A stretch of 7,122 nt of DNA from Bacillota bacterium (GCA_003242195.1 QGUQ01000094.1:1-7122); one strand, 5' to 3'. Positions 1-7,029 are shown, numbered from the stretch's first letter. Program-made: numbers and translations. The notes: generated by a model from the sequence alone, not told the origin.

Positions 1-2
1 CG

Positions 3-101
3 GGACGGCCGGCGGCGGGCTGCGCCACCCTCCTGGTGCTGCTGGCTGCCAGCGGGCTCGGGCTGGCATCGCTGGGCCGGGTGCTGCCTCCGGGCTTCTG
101 A
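3..101 (+). CDS. C-terminal end of a probable membrane protein (5' partial)
   Basis: The reading frame is open from the window edge to a TGA at 99-101. The visible 32 residues include a hydrophobic stretch (about CATLLVLLAASGLGLASL) and end in RVLPPGF, which looks like a last transmembrane helix with a short tail. Third codon positions in this frame are nearly all G or C, while the other two forward frames give Cys/Trp/Arg-rich nonsense, so this is the coding frame. The start lies outside the window. The family cannot be told from this tail. An ATG at 101 overlaps its stop codon, and the next gene follows after 33 bases in the same frame, so the two may be co-transcribed. Confidence 0.5.
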   Translation, partial: GRPAAGCATLLVLLAASGLGLASLGRVLPPGF

Positions 102-134
102 TGACAAGCCAGGAGGCCGGGGCCGCGCCGGGAG

Positions 135-731
135 ATGCCGGGCCGCCGGGCCGCGGTGTACAATGGGGAAGCCGGCGCCGTGGAAGGGGCCGGAGCCCTC
201 CGGGGTGAGGAGCTCGCGGGCACGGGCGCCGGGGTGGAGCCGTTGGCGACGGAAGCCCAGGCCGATCGACTCGCCCGGCAGTTGCTCATGGCCCGCACCA
301 ACCTGCGGGGCTACCTGATGCTCATGCTGCGCTACGCCAAGGCCCGGGGCGAAAGCGCCGCCGACCTGGCGCGCTTCCTCGGGGAGCAGGCGGCGCCCAC
401 GTGGGGACGCCTCCGCAATTGCACGGCCATCGACTTCGCCCGGGCGCTGGCGCAGCTGGTCGAGGCGGGCGGCGACGAGGTGGTCGCCGTCCGGGACGAG
501 GGCGGCATCGCGCGGCTGGAACTGCGGCCGCCGTCCAGCGACGACCAGCTGCTGGCCGCCTTCGGCATCGAGCGCGACGAGTGGCATGCCCTCTACTACG
601 GCCAGTTCGAGCGCATCGCCACCTGGCTCGGCCTCCGTTGTCTCCACGAGCGTGAGGGCGACCTGCACCGGTTCTACTTCGCCCGGATCGCCCGCATCAC
701 GGGGCCGCACCGGCGACCGCTGCCCGTGTGA
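135..731 (+). CDS. Unrecognised protein of up to 198 residues upstream of the pyr operon
   Basis: I do not recognise a family. The first ~45 residues are Gly/Ala/Glu-rich and low in complexity. The rest looks like a compact, mostly helical soluble domain: an amphipathic region around MARTNLRGYLMLMLRYAKA (residues 52-70), a strand-like stretch VVAVRDEGGIARLELRP, then an aromatic C-terminal part with WHALYYGQFERIATWLGL and RFYFARI. No signal peptide, metal-binding motif or membrane helix is obvious. The start is uncertain. ATG 135 has only a weak GGGAG touching it, while a good AGGAGG lies at 111-116, too far away at 18 bases. Other options are GTG 156 and ATG 288. An ATG at 101 in another frame overlaps the previous stop and is open only to about 209, so a frameshift near the start is possible. 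The conserved-looking body starts near residue 45. It ends before the pyr promoter and is probably not part of the pyrimidine operon. Confidence 0.65.
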   Translation: MPGRRAAVYNGEAGAVEGAGALRGEELAGTGAGVEPLATEAQADRLARQLLMARTNLRGYLMLMLRYAKARGESAADLARFLGEQAAPTWGRLRNCTAIDFARALAQLVEAGGDEVVAVRDEGGIARLELRPPSSDDQLLAAFGIERDEWHALYYGQFERIATWLGLRCLHEREGDLHRFYFARIARITGPHRRPLPV

Positions 732-826
732 CCCCGCGTGCGGGCGCTTGCACGTGTCCGCGGGCGCCCGGGCCCGGAAGGAGGCATGCCCAGCGGTGCG
801 GACTGGGCGGCCGGCAGAGGCGGCTG

Positions 827-855
827 TTGACAGGACGGCCGCCAGCGGGTAGGGT
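827..855 (+). promoter_or_regulatory. Sigma-A type promoter of the pyr operon
   Basis: A perfect -35 box TTGACA lies at 827-832. It is followed after exactly 17 bases by TAGGGT at 850-855, which keeps the three most important -10 positions (T1, A2, T6); the G-rich middle is common in high-GC genomes. Transcription would start near 862. That leaves about 10 bases before the PyrR element, so the leader RNA would be about 180 bases long up to pyrB. Position and spacing support the call; no start-site data are available. Confidence 0.7.
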
Positions 856-871
856 GTAACAAGAGCAAAAA

Positions 872-908
872 GCCCCTTTAAACTGGTCCCGTGAGGCCGG
901 TAAGGAGC
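872..908 (+). promoter_or_regulatory. PyrR-binding RNA element (anti-antiterminator hairpin)
   Basis: In Firmicutes, PyrR loaded with UMP binds leader RNA of consensus ARUCCNGNGAGGYU, flanked by a stem ending in AAGG. Here the loop reads GGTCCCGTGAGGCC (885-898), which fits except for G in place of the first A and C in place of the final U. It is followed by GGTAAGGAGC. The stem can form between GCCCCTT (872-878) and AAGGAGC (902-908) with one C/A mismatch. An inner stem forms between 883-886 and 897-900, with a purine-rich internal loop between the two. Folding this way hides the 5' half of the antiterminator and so favours termination. No pyrR gene is in the window, so the regulator must be encoded elsewhere. 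Confidence 0.88.
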
Positions 909-988
909 TAACCATATCGACGGCCGCGCCCGCCGGTTCTTGCCGGGCACTCCCGGGCGCGCCGCGATCGGTGCAACTTCTTGCCGGT
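896..988 (+). promoter_or_regulatory. Antiterminator pairing of the pyr attenuator
   Basis: Bases 896-907 (GCCGGTAAGGAG) can pair without interruption with 977-988 (CTTCTTGCCGGT): 12 pairs, three of them G-U. The left arm is the right half of the PyrR hairpin and the right arm is the left half of the terminator, so this fold excludes both of the others. This is the expected three-state logic: without PyrR-UMP the antiterminator forms and transcription continues into pyrB. The pairing was found by eye; energies were not computed. Confidence 0.8.
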
Positions 989-1004
989 GGCAAGAAGTTT
1001 TTTT
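975..1004 (+). terminator. Intrinsic terminator of the pyr attenuator
   Basis: AACTTCTTGCC (975-985) and GGCAAGAAGTT (989-999) form a perfect 11-bp stem with a three-base loop, followed by an unbroken T-run from 998 to 1004. It lies between the promoter and pyrB, so it must be conditional. A short GTG-started extension of pyrB would run through this hairpin, which argues against a pyrB start at 971. Confidence 0.93.
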
Positions 1005-1039
1005 ATGCACGGGACGGGGCGCATCGGGAGGGAAGCAGG

Positions 1040-2158
1040 TTGCTGGTTCATCCCGACCGGATGGCCATCCCCGTGGAACCCGTGGCGTACCCCTACGCCC
1101 CCGCCCGACCCGGGCGGCGAGAGGCCGCCGGCGGCCGGATCCTCTCCCCGACGGCGCAGCCTGCCGCCGAGCCTGCTGCCGGGAGTCGCCAGCGATGCCA
1201 CCGGGCCGCATCCCTCACCGGCATCGCCGGGCTCCCGAGGTCTGAGATCGAGGCCCTGCTGGACGAGGCGGCGCGGATGAAGGATCGCCTGCGTCGCATC
1301 CGCGCGGGCCTCTCTCCTGCCGCCGCCTTCGGTGGCGCGCTTCCCCTGGCGGGCCGCCGCGTGTTGACCCTCTTCTTCGAGAACAGCACCCGCACCATGC
1401 AGTCCTTCCACATCGCCGCGCGCCTGCTGGGTGCCGACGCCCTGGACCTGCCGGTGAGCCGCAGCAGCGTCGCCAAGGGGGAGAGCTTCCGCGACACCCT
1501 GCGCACCTGCGCGGCCATGGGCGTCGATGCCGTGGTCATCCGTCATCCGGTCACCGGCGCGGCGCGCTACGCCGCGGCGGTGCTGGACGTGCCGGTGATC
1601 AACGCCGGGGACGGTACCGGCGAGCATCCCACCCAGGCCCTGCTGGACGCCCTGACCATCCGCGAGCGGCTGGGGCGGCTGGAAGGGCTGCGGGTGGCCA
1701 TCGTCGGCGACATCCGCCACAGCCGCGTGGCCCGCTCCAACGTCCTGTTGCTCACCCGCTTGGGGGCCGAGGTGCGGCTGGCGGGCCCGCCCACCATGCT
1801 GCCGGACCCCGCCGCCTTCCCCGGTGTCCGCGTCACTGGCGACTTGAGGGAGGCGCTGGACGGCGCCGACGTGGTCATGGCCCTGCGCATCCAGCGGGAG
1901 CGCCAGGACGGCTCCCTGCTGCCCGGACCGGGCGAGTACCGGCGTGGCTGGGGCATCGACGCGGAGCGACTGGGCTGGGCGAAGCCCGGCGTCCTGGTGA
2001 TGCATCCCGGCCCCGTCAACCGCGGGATCGAGCTGGCGCCCGAGGTGATGAACCTGCCCCACTGCGTCATCGAGGAACAGGTGACCAGCGGAGTGGCGGT
2101 GCGCATGGCCGTCCTGCGGCGGCTGCTGGCGCCGGAGAGTGGGGAGGGGTGGCGATGA
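1040..2158 (+). CDS. pyrB: Aspartate carbamoyltransferase (catalytic chain)
   Basis: PyrB condenses carbamoyl phosphate with aspartate to N-carbamoyl-aspartate, the first committed step of pyrimidine synthesis, in the cytoplasm. All family signatures are in order, numbered from TTG 1040: FFENSTRTM with S116-T117-R118-T119 (carbamoyl-phosphate binding), SRSSVAKGES with K146 (the mobile 80s-loop lysine), R168-H169 in VIRHP, GDGTGEHPTQ with H196 and Q199, GDIRHSRVARSN with R229, LRIQRER with R283, and HPGPVNRG from H322. TTG 1040 is chosen because GGGAGG (1026-1031) sits 8 bases before it; ATG 1061 is the alternative but has no ribosome site. Either start gives an Ala/Pro/Arg-rich N-terminal extension of about 50 residues over the usual ~310. 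The usual STRTR-x-SFE motif reads STRTM-Q-SFH here. The stop overlaps the pyrC start. No regulatory chain (pyrI) is present. Confidence 0.96.
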   Translation: MLVHPDRMAIPVEPVAYPYAPARPGRREAAGGRILSPTAQPAAEPAAGSRQRCHRAASLTGIAGLPRSEIEALLDEAARMKDRLRRIRAGLSPAAAFGGALPLAGRRVLTLFFENSTRTMQSFHIAARLLGADALDLPVSRSSVAKGESFRDTLRTCAAMGVDAVVIRHPVTGAARYAAAVLDVPVINAGDGTGEHPTQALLDALTIRERLGRLEGLRVAIVGDIRHSRVARSNVLLLTRLGAEVRLAGPPTMLPDPAAFPGVRVTGDLREALDGADVVMALRIQRERQDGSLLPGPGEYRRGWGIDAERLGWAKPGVLVMHPGPVNRGIELAPEVMNLPHCVIEEQVTSGVAVRMAVLRRLLAPESGEGWR

Positions 2159-3522
2159 GCCAGGCCCGGGAGGTCATGAACGAGGGCACCAAGGTGCTCA
2201 TCCAGGGCGGCCGGGTCATCGACCCCGCCCAGGGGCTGGACCGGGTTTGCGACGTGCTGCTGGCCGGCGGCCGGGTGGAAGCCGTGGGTGAGGGCCTGGG
2301 CGATGAACTGATCCGGCGCGGTGCTGCCGGGGCGGACCCCGGCGTCGAGGTCATCGACGCCCGCGGGCTGTGGGTCGTGCCCGGCCTCATCGACGCCCAC
2401 GTCCACTTGCGCACGCCCGGGGAGACCCACAAGGAAACGCTGGCTACCGGCACCGCCGCCGCGGCCGCGGGCGGCTTCACCAGCGTCGTCTGCATGCCCA
2501 ACACGCGGCCGCCCCTGGATGACCCCATCCGCGTGGAATGGTTGCGGATGAAGGCGGAGCGCGAGGCCTTGGTCCGGGTCTACCCGGCCGCCGCTGCCAC
2601 GGAGGGCCTTGCCGGCGAGCGCCTAGCGCCCTACGGCGCCTTGCGCGCGGCCGGAGCCGTGGCCGTCACCGACGACGGGCGGCCCATCGCCCGAGCGGGG
2701 GTGATGCGGCGGGTGCTGGAATACGCGGCGGCCCACGGCCTACCGGTGCTGGTCCATGCGGAGGAACCGGAGCTCAGCGCGGGCGGAGCCATGCACGAGG
2801 GGCCGGTGGCGGCGGCCGCCGGCATGCCGGGCATCCCCGACACCGCGGAGTCGGTGATGGTCGCCCGCGACGTGCTCCTGGCCGAGCGGGCCGGTGCCCA
2901 CCTTCACATCCTGCACGTCAGCGCGGAGAACACCGTCAGCCTGATCCGGTGGGCCAAGGCCCGTGGCGTGCGGGTAACCGCCGAGGTCACGCCCCACCAC
3001 CTGCTCCTCTGCGACGAGGACGTGGCAGCCGCCGGTTTCGACCCCAACTGGAAGATGAACCCGCCCCTGCGCTCGGCGGCCGACCGGGAGGCGCTGCTGG
3101 AGGCGGTGGCGGACGGCACCATCGACTTCATCGCCACCGACCACGCGCCCCATCACGCCGAAGACAAGGACCTGCCCTTCCCGGAGGCCAGCTTCGGCAT
3201 CGTCGGCCTCGAGACGGCGGTGGCCCTGCTGCTGGATGCCTTCGTTCCCGGGATCATCAGCCCCTCACGGCTGGTGGAACTGCTCTCCCTGCGACCGGCG
3301 CGGGTCTTCGGGCTGCCCGGGGGGACTCTGCGGCCGGGTGCGCCCGGCGACGTCACCCTGATCGACCCGCACCAGGAGTGGGTGATCGACCCCGCGGACT
3401 TCCGCAGCCTGGGGCGGAACACGCCCTTCGCGGGGCGCCGCGTGCGCGGGCGCGTGGTGAGGACCCTGGTGGGCGGCCGGACGGTGTTCCAACTGGCCGG
3501 TGCGGAGGTGAGCCACCGGTGA
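2155..3522 (+). CDS. pyrC: Dihydroorotase, class I
   Basis: PyrC is a zinc amidohydrolase that cyclises carbamoyl-aspartate to dihydroorotate. Metal and active-site motifs are all visible, numbered from ATG 2155: DAHVHLRTPG (H82, H84), VTDDGRP (D173/D174, the bridging aspartate of class I enzymes), LVHAEE (H201), HILHVS (H254), AEVTPHHL (H281, H282), KMNPPLR, and IATDHAPHH with catalytic D329. The C-terminal end carries the usual LRPGAPGDVTLID composite-barrel strand. It is 455 residues against about 425-430 in the family. Most of the excess is a Gly/Arg-rich insertion near residues 47-63 and a short N-terminal lead. ATG 2155 is chosen over GTG 2149 because it forms an ATGA overlap with the pyrB stop and has GGGGAGGGG (2141-2149) 5 bases before it. 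The overlap implies translational coupling with pyrB. Confidence 0.97.
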   Translation: MSQAREVMNEGTKVLIQGGRVIDPAQGLDRVCDVLLAGGRVEAVGEGLGDELIRRGAAGADPGVEVIDARGLWVVPGLIDAHVHLRTPGETHKETLATGTAAAAAGGFTSVVCMPNTRPPLDDPIRVEWLRMKAEREALVRVYPAAAATEGLAGERLAPYGALRAAGAVAVTDDGRPIARAGVMRRVLEYAAAHGLPVLVHAEEPELSAGGAMHEGPVAAAAGMPGIPDTAESVMVARDVLLAERAGAHLHILHVSAENTVSLIRWAKARGVRVTAEVTPHHLLLCDEDVAAAGFDPNWKMNPPLRSAADREALLEAVADGTIDFIATDHAPHHAEDKDLPFPEASFGIVGLETAVALLLDAFVPGIISPSRLVELLSLRPARVFGLPGGTLRPGAPGDVTLIDPHQEWVIDPADFRSLGRNTPFAGRRVRGRVVRTLVGGRTVFQLAGAEVSHR

Positions 3523-3566
3523 CGGCCGGCCGGCGGGACCGGCTCCCCGTTGCCCCGCGGAGCCGC

Positions 3567-3603
3567 TTGTATAATATTGATGATTCTCAGTATATTTATG
3601 CAA
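3567..3603 (+). promoter_or_regulatory. AT-rich island before carA: candidate internal promoter and operator
   Basis: A 37-base stretch, almost free of G and C runs, sits in the 182-base gap between pyrC and carA. It contains TATAAT at 3570-3575 (with a poor -35, TTGCCC, only 14 bases before it) and, alternatively, TTGTAT (3567-3572) 18 bases ahead of TATATT (3591-3596). Its ends form an inverted repeat: TTGTATAA (3567-3574) against TTATGCAA (3596-3603), matching at 7 of 8 positions. The reverse-strand reading TTGCATAAATATACTGA loosely resembles an ArgR box (TGNAT, four A/T, ATNCA). A separate carAB promoter under arginine control would fit the shared use of carbamoyl phosphate, but this is inference. 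Confidence 0.4.
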
Positions 3604-3704
3604 CCGCTGCCCGGCCGGACGGAAATGCGCGGCCCGGCGCGCCGCCGGTTCCCACGGGCAGGCGCGTCGTCGCGCGCGGGCAGGAACCGTCGAGGAGGTC
3701 ACCG

Positions 3705-5051
3705 GTGGTGATTCAGGAGATGGATTCCCTGGGCGGGTCCGAACCCACCGAGCCCGCCGAGTCCGCCGCACCCGTGCCCGTGCGCCTCGTCCTAGAGGAC
3801 GGTAGTGAGTGGCAGGGACGGCTGGCGACGGGCGGCCTACCCGGCGGTGGCCGGGAGCTGCGGGTCGTCGGCGAGGTCGTCTTCAATACGAGCATGACGG
3901 GGTACCAGGAACTGGTCTCCGATCCCTCCTACGCCGGGCAGATCGTGGTCCTGACCTACCCGCAGGTGGGGAACTACGGTGTGCGCGAGGGTGAGGACGA
4001 GTCCGACCGCCCCCTGGCGAGTGCCCTGATCACCCGCGAGCTGTACGATGCGCGGGCCGTGGGCAGGGACGCCTTCGGCCCGCGGCTGGCGGCCGCAGGC
4101 GTACCGGTGGCGGAGGGCTTCGACACCCGAGCGCTGACCCGGCACCTGCGCCGCCGCGGGACGCTGCGCGGGGTCCTGACCGCAGACCGGACCACGCCGG
4201 CCGGTGAGCTGGCGACGCTGGCGTCGACCTGGCGGTCCCCCTCGGCCCTGGAGGTCGGCACGCGGTCAGCTTACCGGGTCGAACCGGCACGGTCCGGGGG
4301 CGGGCCCGCCGGCGCCGGCGCCAACGGCATGGCGGGCATGGTGCGGGCCCTGGGCGGGCGCCGGCAGGAGCCGGCCCGGCACGCGGTGGTCGTGGACCTC
4401 GGCGTCAAGCGCAACATCGTGCGAGCCCTGGCCGCCGCCGGGTGCCGGGTGACGGTGGTACCCGCCACCACGCCGGCCGCCGACATCAGAGCCCTGGCAC
4501 CCGATGTGGTGATCCTCTCCAACGGCCCCGGGGATCCCCGTGATCTGGCGGTCCTCCTGGGCGAGGTGCGGCGCGTGGCGGAGAGCCTGCCCACCTTCGG
4601 CATCTGCCTCGGACACCAGCTCCTGGGCTTGGCCTTCGGCGCCCGCGCCTACAAGCTGCCCTACGGCCATCGCGGCGCCAACCACCCCGTCAAGGACCTC
4701 ATCACCGGTCGTGTGGCCATCACCTCCCAGAACCACGGCTACGCCCTGGACGGCGAGTCGGTGGAACAGGCGGGCCTGGTGGTGTCCCACGTAAACCTCA
4801 ACGATGGCACGGTGGAAGGGCTCGTGCACCCGCACCTGCCGGTGTGGGGCCTCCAGTTCCACCCGGAAGCGGCGCCCGGCCCCCGGGACGCAGCCGACCT
4901 GTTAGCCGGCTTCCTGGCGGCGACCGGCGGGGCCGTCGCTTCACAGGCCCGCGGGGAGCCCGGCGGTGGCGCGGGCACCCGTGCCGTCCGTGCCGTGTCG
5001 GTGGCGGCTGGCGTCAGTGGCGTCAGGGAGGAAGGGATGCCCCGTGCCTGA
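3705..5051 (+). CDS. carA: Carbamoyl-phosphate synthetase, small (glutaminase) subunit
   Basis: CarA hydrolyses glutamine and passes ammonia through a tunnel to CarB. Numbered from GTG 3705, the N-terminal CPSase domain starts near residue 27 (RLVLEDGSEWQG) and includes VFNTSMTGYQE (N61 onward) and FDTRALTRHLRRRG. A Gly/Ala-rich linker follows, then a class I glutamine amidotransferase domain from about 226 to 402. That domain has ILSNGPGDP, nucleophile C301 in GICLGHQ, NHG (H344), VNLNDGTVEGL, and H386/E388 in FHPEA, so the triad is complete. Length is 448 residues against about 360-385. The excess is a ~26-residue Glu/Pro/Ala-rich N-terminus and a ~45-residue Gly/Ala/Arg-rich C-terminal tail. 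GTG 3705 is preferred because GGAGG (3694-3698) is 6 bases before it; GTG 3708 is equally possible. ATG 3720 has its AGGAG directly against it, so it is less likely. Confidence 0.96.
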   Translation: MVIQEMDSLGGSEPTEPAESAAPVPVRLVLEDGSEWQGRLATGGLPGGGRELRVVGEVVFNTSMTGYQELVSDPSYAGQIVVLTYPQVGNYGVREGEDESDRPLASALITRELYDARAVGRDAFGPRLAAAGVPVAEGFDTRALTRHLRRRGTLRGVLTADRTTPAGELATLASTWRSPSALEVGTRSAYRVEPARSGGGPAGAGANGMAGMVRALGGRRQEPARHAVVVDLGVKRNIVRALAAAGCRVTVVPATTPAADIRALAPDVVILSNGPGDPRDLAVLLGEVRRVAESLPTFGICLGHQLLGLAFGARAYKLPYGHRGANHPVKDLITGRVAITSQNHGYALDGESVEQAGLVVSHVNLNDGTVEGLVHPHLPVWGLQFHPEAAPGPRDAADLLAGFLAATGGAVASQARGEPGGGAGTRAVRAVSVAAGVSGVREEGMPRA

Positions 5052-7029
5052 GCCCCGCGGCATCCGCAAGGTGCTGGTCATCGGCTCGGGACCCATCATC
5101 ATCGGGCAGGCGGCGGAGTTCGACTATTCGGGAACGCAGGCGTGCCGGGCGCTGAAGGAGGAAGGGCTGGAGGTCATCCTGCTCAACTCCAACCCGGCGA
5201 CGGTGATGACCGATCCCGGTACCGCCGACCGGGTGTACATCGAGCCCCTCACTGTGGAGTTTGCCGCCGCCATCATCGAGCGGGAGCGGCCGGACGCGGT
5301 TCTTCCCACCCTGGGCGGCCAGATCGGCCTAAACCTGGCCATGGACCTGGTGCGGGCGGGCGTCCTGGAGCGCTACGGCGCTCGCCTGCTGGGCACGCCG
5401 CCGGAAGCCATCGAGCGGGCCGAGAACCGCGAGGCCTTCAAGCAACTGATGCTGGAGATCGGCGAGCCCGTGCCGGCCAGCACCATCGTGCGCTCGCTGG
5501 ACGAGGCCCGCGCCTTCGCCCGCCGGGCCGGCTTCCCGGTCATCGCCCGGCCGGGCTACACCCTGGGAGGAACGGGGGGCGGCATCGCCCGCGATGAGGC
5601 GGAACTGGCCGGCCTGGTGGAACGGGCCCTGGCCACCAGCCCCATCGGGCAGGTCCTGCTGGAGGAGAGCCTGCTGGGCTGGAAGGAGATCGAGTTCGAG
5701 GTCATCCGGGACGGTGCCGACAACTGTATCGCCATCTGCAGCATGGAGAACGTGGATCCGGTGGGGGTCCACACCGGCGACAGCATCGTCGTCGCGCCCG
5801 CCCAGACGTTGACGGACCGGGAGCTGCAGCGCCTGCGGTCGGCGGCCCTGAAGATCGCCCGGGCCATCGGCGTGGAAGGCGGCTGCAACGTCCAGTTCGC
5901 GTTGCGGCCCGACGGGCGGGAGTACCGGGTGATCGAGGTCAACCCCCGGGTCAGCCGCTCCAGCGCCCTGGCCTCCAAGGCCACCGGCTACCCCATCGCC
6001 AAGGTGGCGGCGCGGGTGGCCCTGGGCCGGCGCCTGGACGAGATCCGCAACCCCATCACCGGCACCTCCGCCCTGTTCGAGCCGGCCCTGGACTATGTAG
6101 TGGTCAAGATCCCCCGCTGGCCCTTCGACAAGTTCGCCACCGCCGACCGGCGCCTGGGCACCCAGATGAAGGCCACCGGAGAGGTGATGGCCATCGATCG
6201 CAGCCTCGAAGGGGCTCTGCTCAAGGCCGTGCGCTCGCTGGAGATCGGCCTCGACGCCCTGGAGTGGCCGGAGGCCCGGGCCATGGACGACGCCGCCCTG
6301 GAGAAGGCCATCCGCCAGGGCGACGACCGGCGCCTGTTCCTGCTGGCCGAGGCCCTGCGGCGCGGCCGCACCGTGGCGGAACTGGCCGGTTGGACGGGGA
6401 TCGACCCGTTCTTCCTGGACAAGGTGGCGCGGATCGTGGCGGCAGAGGAACGGCTGCGGCGCCTGGCCGCCGGCCGGGGCGGGCACGCGGCTGACGGTCC
6501 CGCATCCGGCGAGCCGTCATGGGGAGAGGCGGCGGGCGGGTCAGGCGAGGTGACGTCCGCTCCGCCGCTGCCGCCGGAGGAACTGATGCTGGCCAAGCGC
6601 ATCGGGCTCACCGACCGCCGCCTTGCCGAGCTGACGGGCAGCGACGAGGCGGCCGTGCGGGCGGCGCGGGTGGCGGCGGGCGCGCGCCCGGCTTACAAGA
6701 TGGTGGACACCTGCGCCGGGGAGTTCGACGCCCTCACCCCCTACTTCTACTCCACCTACGGTGAGGCCGACGAGGCCGGAGAGCGCATCCGGGAGAGTGC
6801 CGGCCGCCCCACGGTGCTGGTGGTGGGATCGGGGCCCATCCGCATTAGCCAGGGCATCGAGTTCGACTACAGCTCGGTGCACGCCGTCCGCACGTTGCGC
6901 GACCTGGGCTACCAGGCGGTGATCGTCAACAACAACCCGGAGACCGTCAGCACCGACTTCGATACCGCCGACCGCCTCTATTTCGAACCGCTGACGACGG
7001 AAGACGTCCTGAACGTCGTCGAGCTGGAG
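5044..7029 (+). CDS. carB: Carbamoyl-phosphate synthetase, large subunit (3' truncated by contig end)
   Basis: CarB makes carbamoyl phosphate from bicarbonate, ammonia and two ATP. The visible 662 residues cover the N-terminal carboxyphosphate half, the oligomerisation domain and the first ~75 residues of the second half; the family is about 1,070 long. Landmarks are VLVIGSGPIIIGQAAEFDYS, the ATP-grasp loop ARPGYTLGGTGGG with R169, ENVDPVGVHTGDS (H243), EVNPRVSRSS (E298, N300, R302), YKMVDTCAGEF, and the second-half start VLVVGSGPIRISQGIEF from about residue 591. The N-terminal numbering matches E. coli CarB almost residue for residue, which supports GTG 5044 as the start. GGGAGGAAGGG (5026-5036) lies 7 bases upstream, and the gene overlaps the end of carA by 8 bases. 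A low-complexity Gly/Ala/Pro insertion occupies about residues 477-511 in the oligomerisation domain. The frame remains open to 7122, but the residues after ELE at 7029 come from adapter sequence and are not CarB. Confidence 0.96.

Larger units (their letters stand above)
732..1039 (+). other. Non-coding control region of the pyr operon
   Basis: No gene is supported in this 308-base gap. From 732 to about 826 it is GC-rich and holds only a hairpin-capable palindrome (CGGGCGC at 741-747 against GCGCCCG at 764-770) with no T-run. From 827 on it holds the operon promoter, the PyrR-binding element, the antiterminator and the terminator, listed separately. The ribosome-binding site for pyrB (GGGAGG, 1026-1031) closes the region. 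Confidence 0.8.

Noticed and set aside
741..770. GC-rich inverted repeat after the unknown gene as an intrinsic terminator
   Set aside because: Its 7-bp stem has a 16-base loop and no T-run follows. Such palindromes are expected by chance at this GC content.
786..830. Small 14-codon frame after GGAAGGAGG
   Set aside because: The ribosome site is only one base from the ATG, and the stop lies inside the TTGACA box, so it is upstream of the likely transcript start.
971..1039. Upstream GTG start for pyrB at 971
   Set aside because: It would translate the attenuator terminator and has no ribosome site. TTG 1040 or ATG 1061 is better placed.
908..2062. Long open frame on the minus strand (384 codons) opposite pyrB
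   Set aside because: It is a shadow of the GC-rich pyrB. The protein is Gly/Gln/His/Arg-rich with no recognisable domain, and it runs across the leader hairpins.
2538..3704. The carA frame is open far upstream, through pyrC
   Set aside because: The translation over pyrC is Arg/Gly/Pro-rich nonsense, while the pyrC frame has all dihydroorotase motifs. The clear ribosome site puts the carA start at 3705.
3523..3704. A second PyrR element before carA
   Set aside because: I searched the gap for a GTCC...GAGG loop with flanking AAGG and found none. There is also no hairpin with a T-run.
5329..6486. Long open frame on the minus strand (385 codons) opposite carB
   Set aside because: It mirrors the codon bias of carB and its composition is low-complexity. 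The + strand has unmistakable CarB motifs over the whole stretch.
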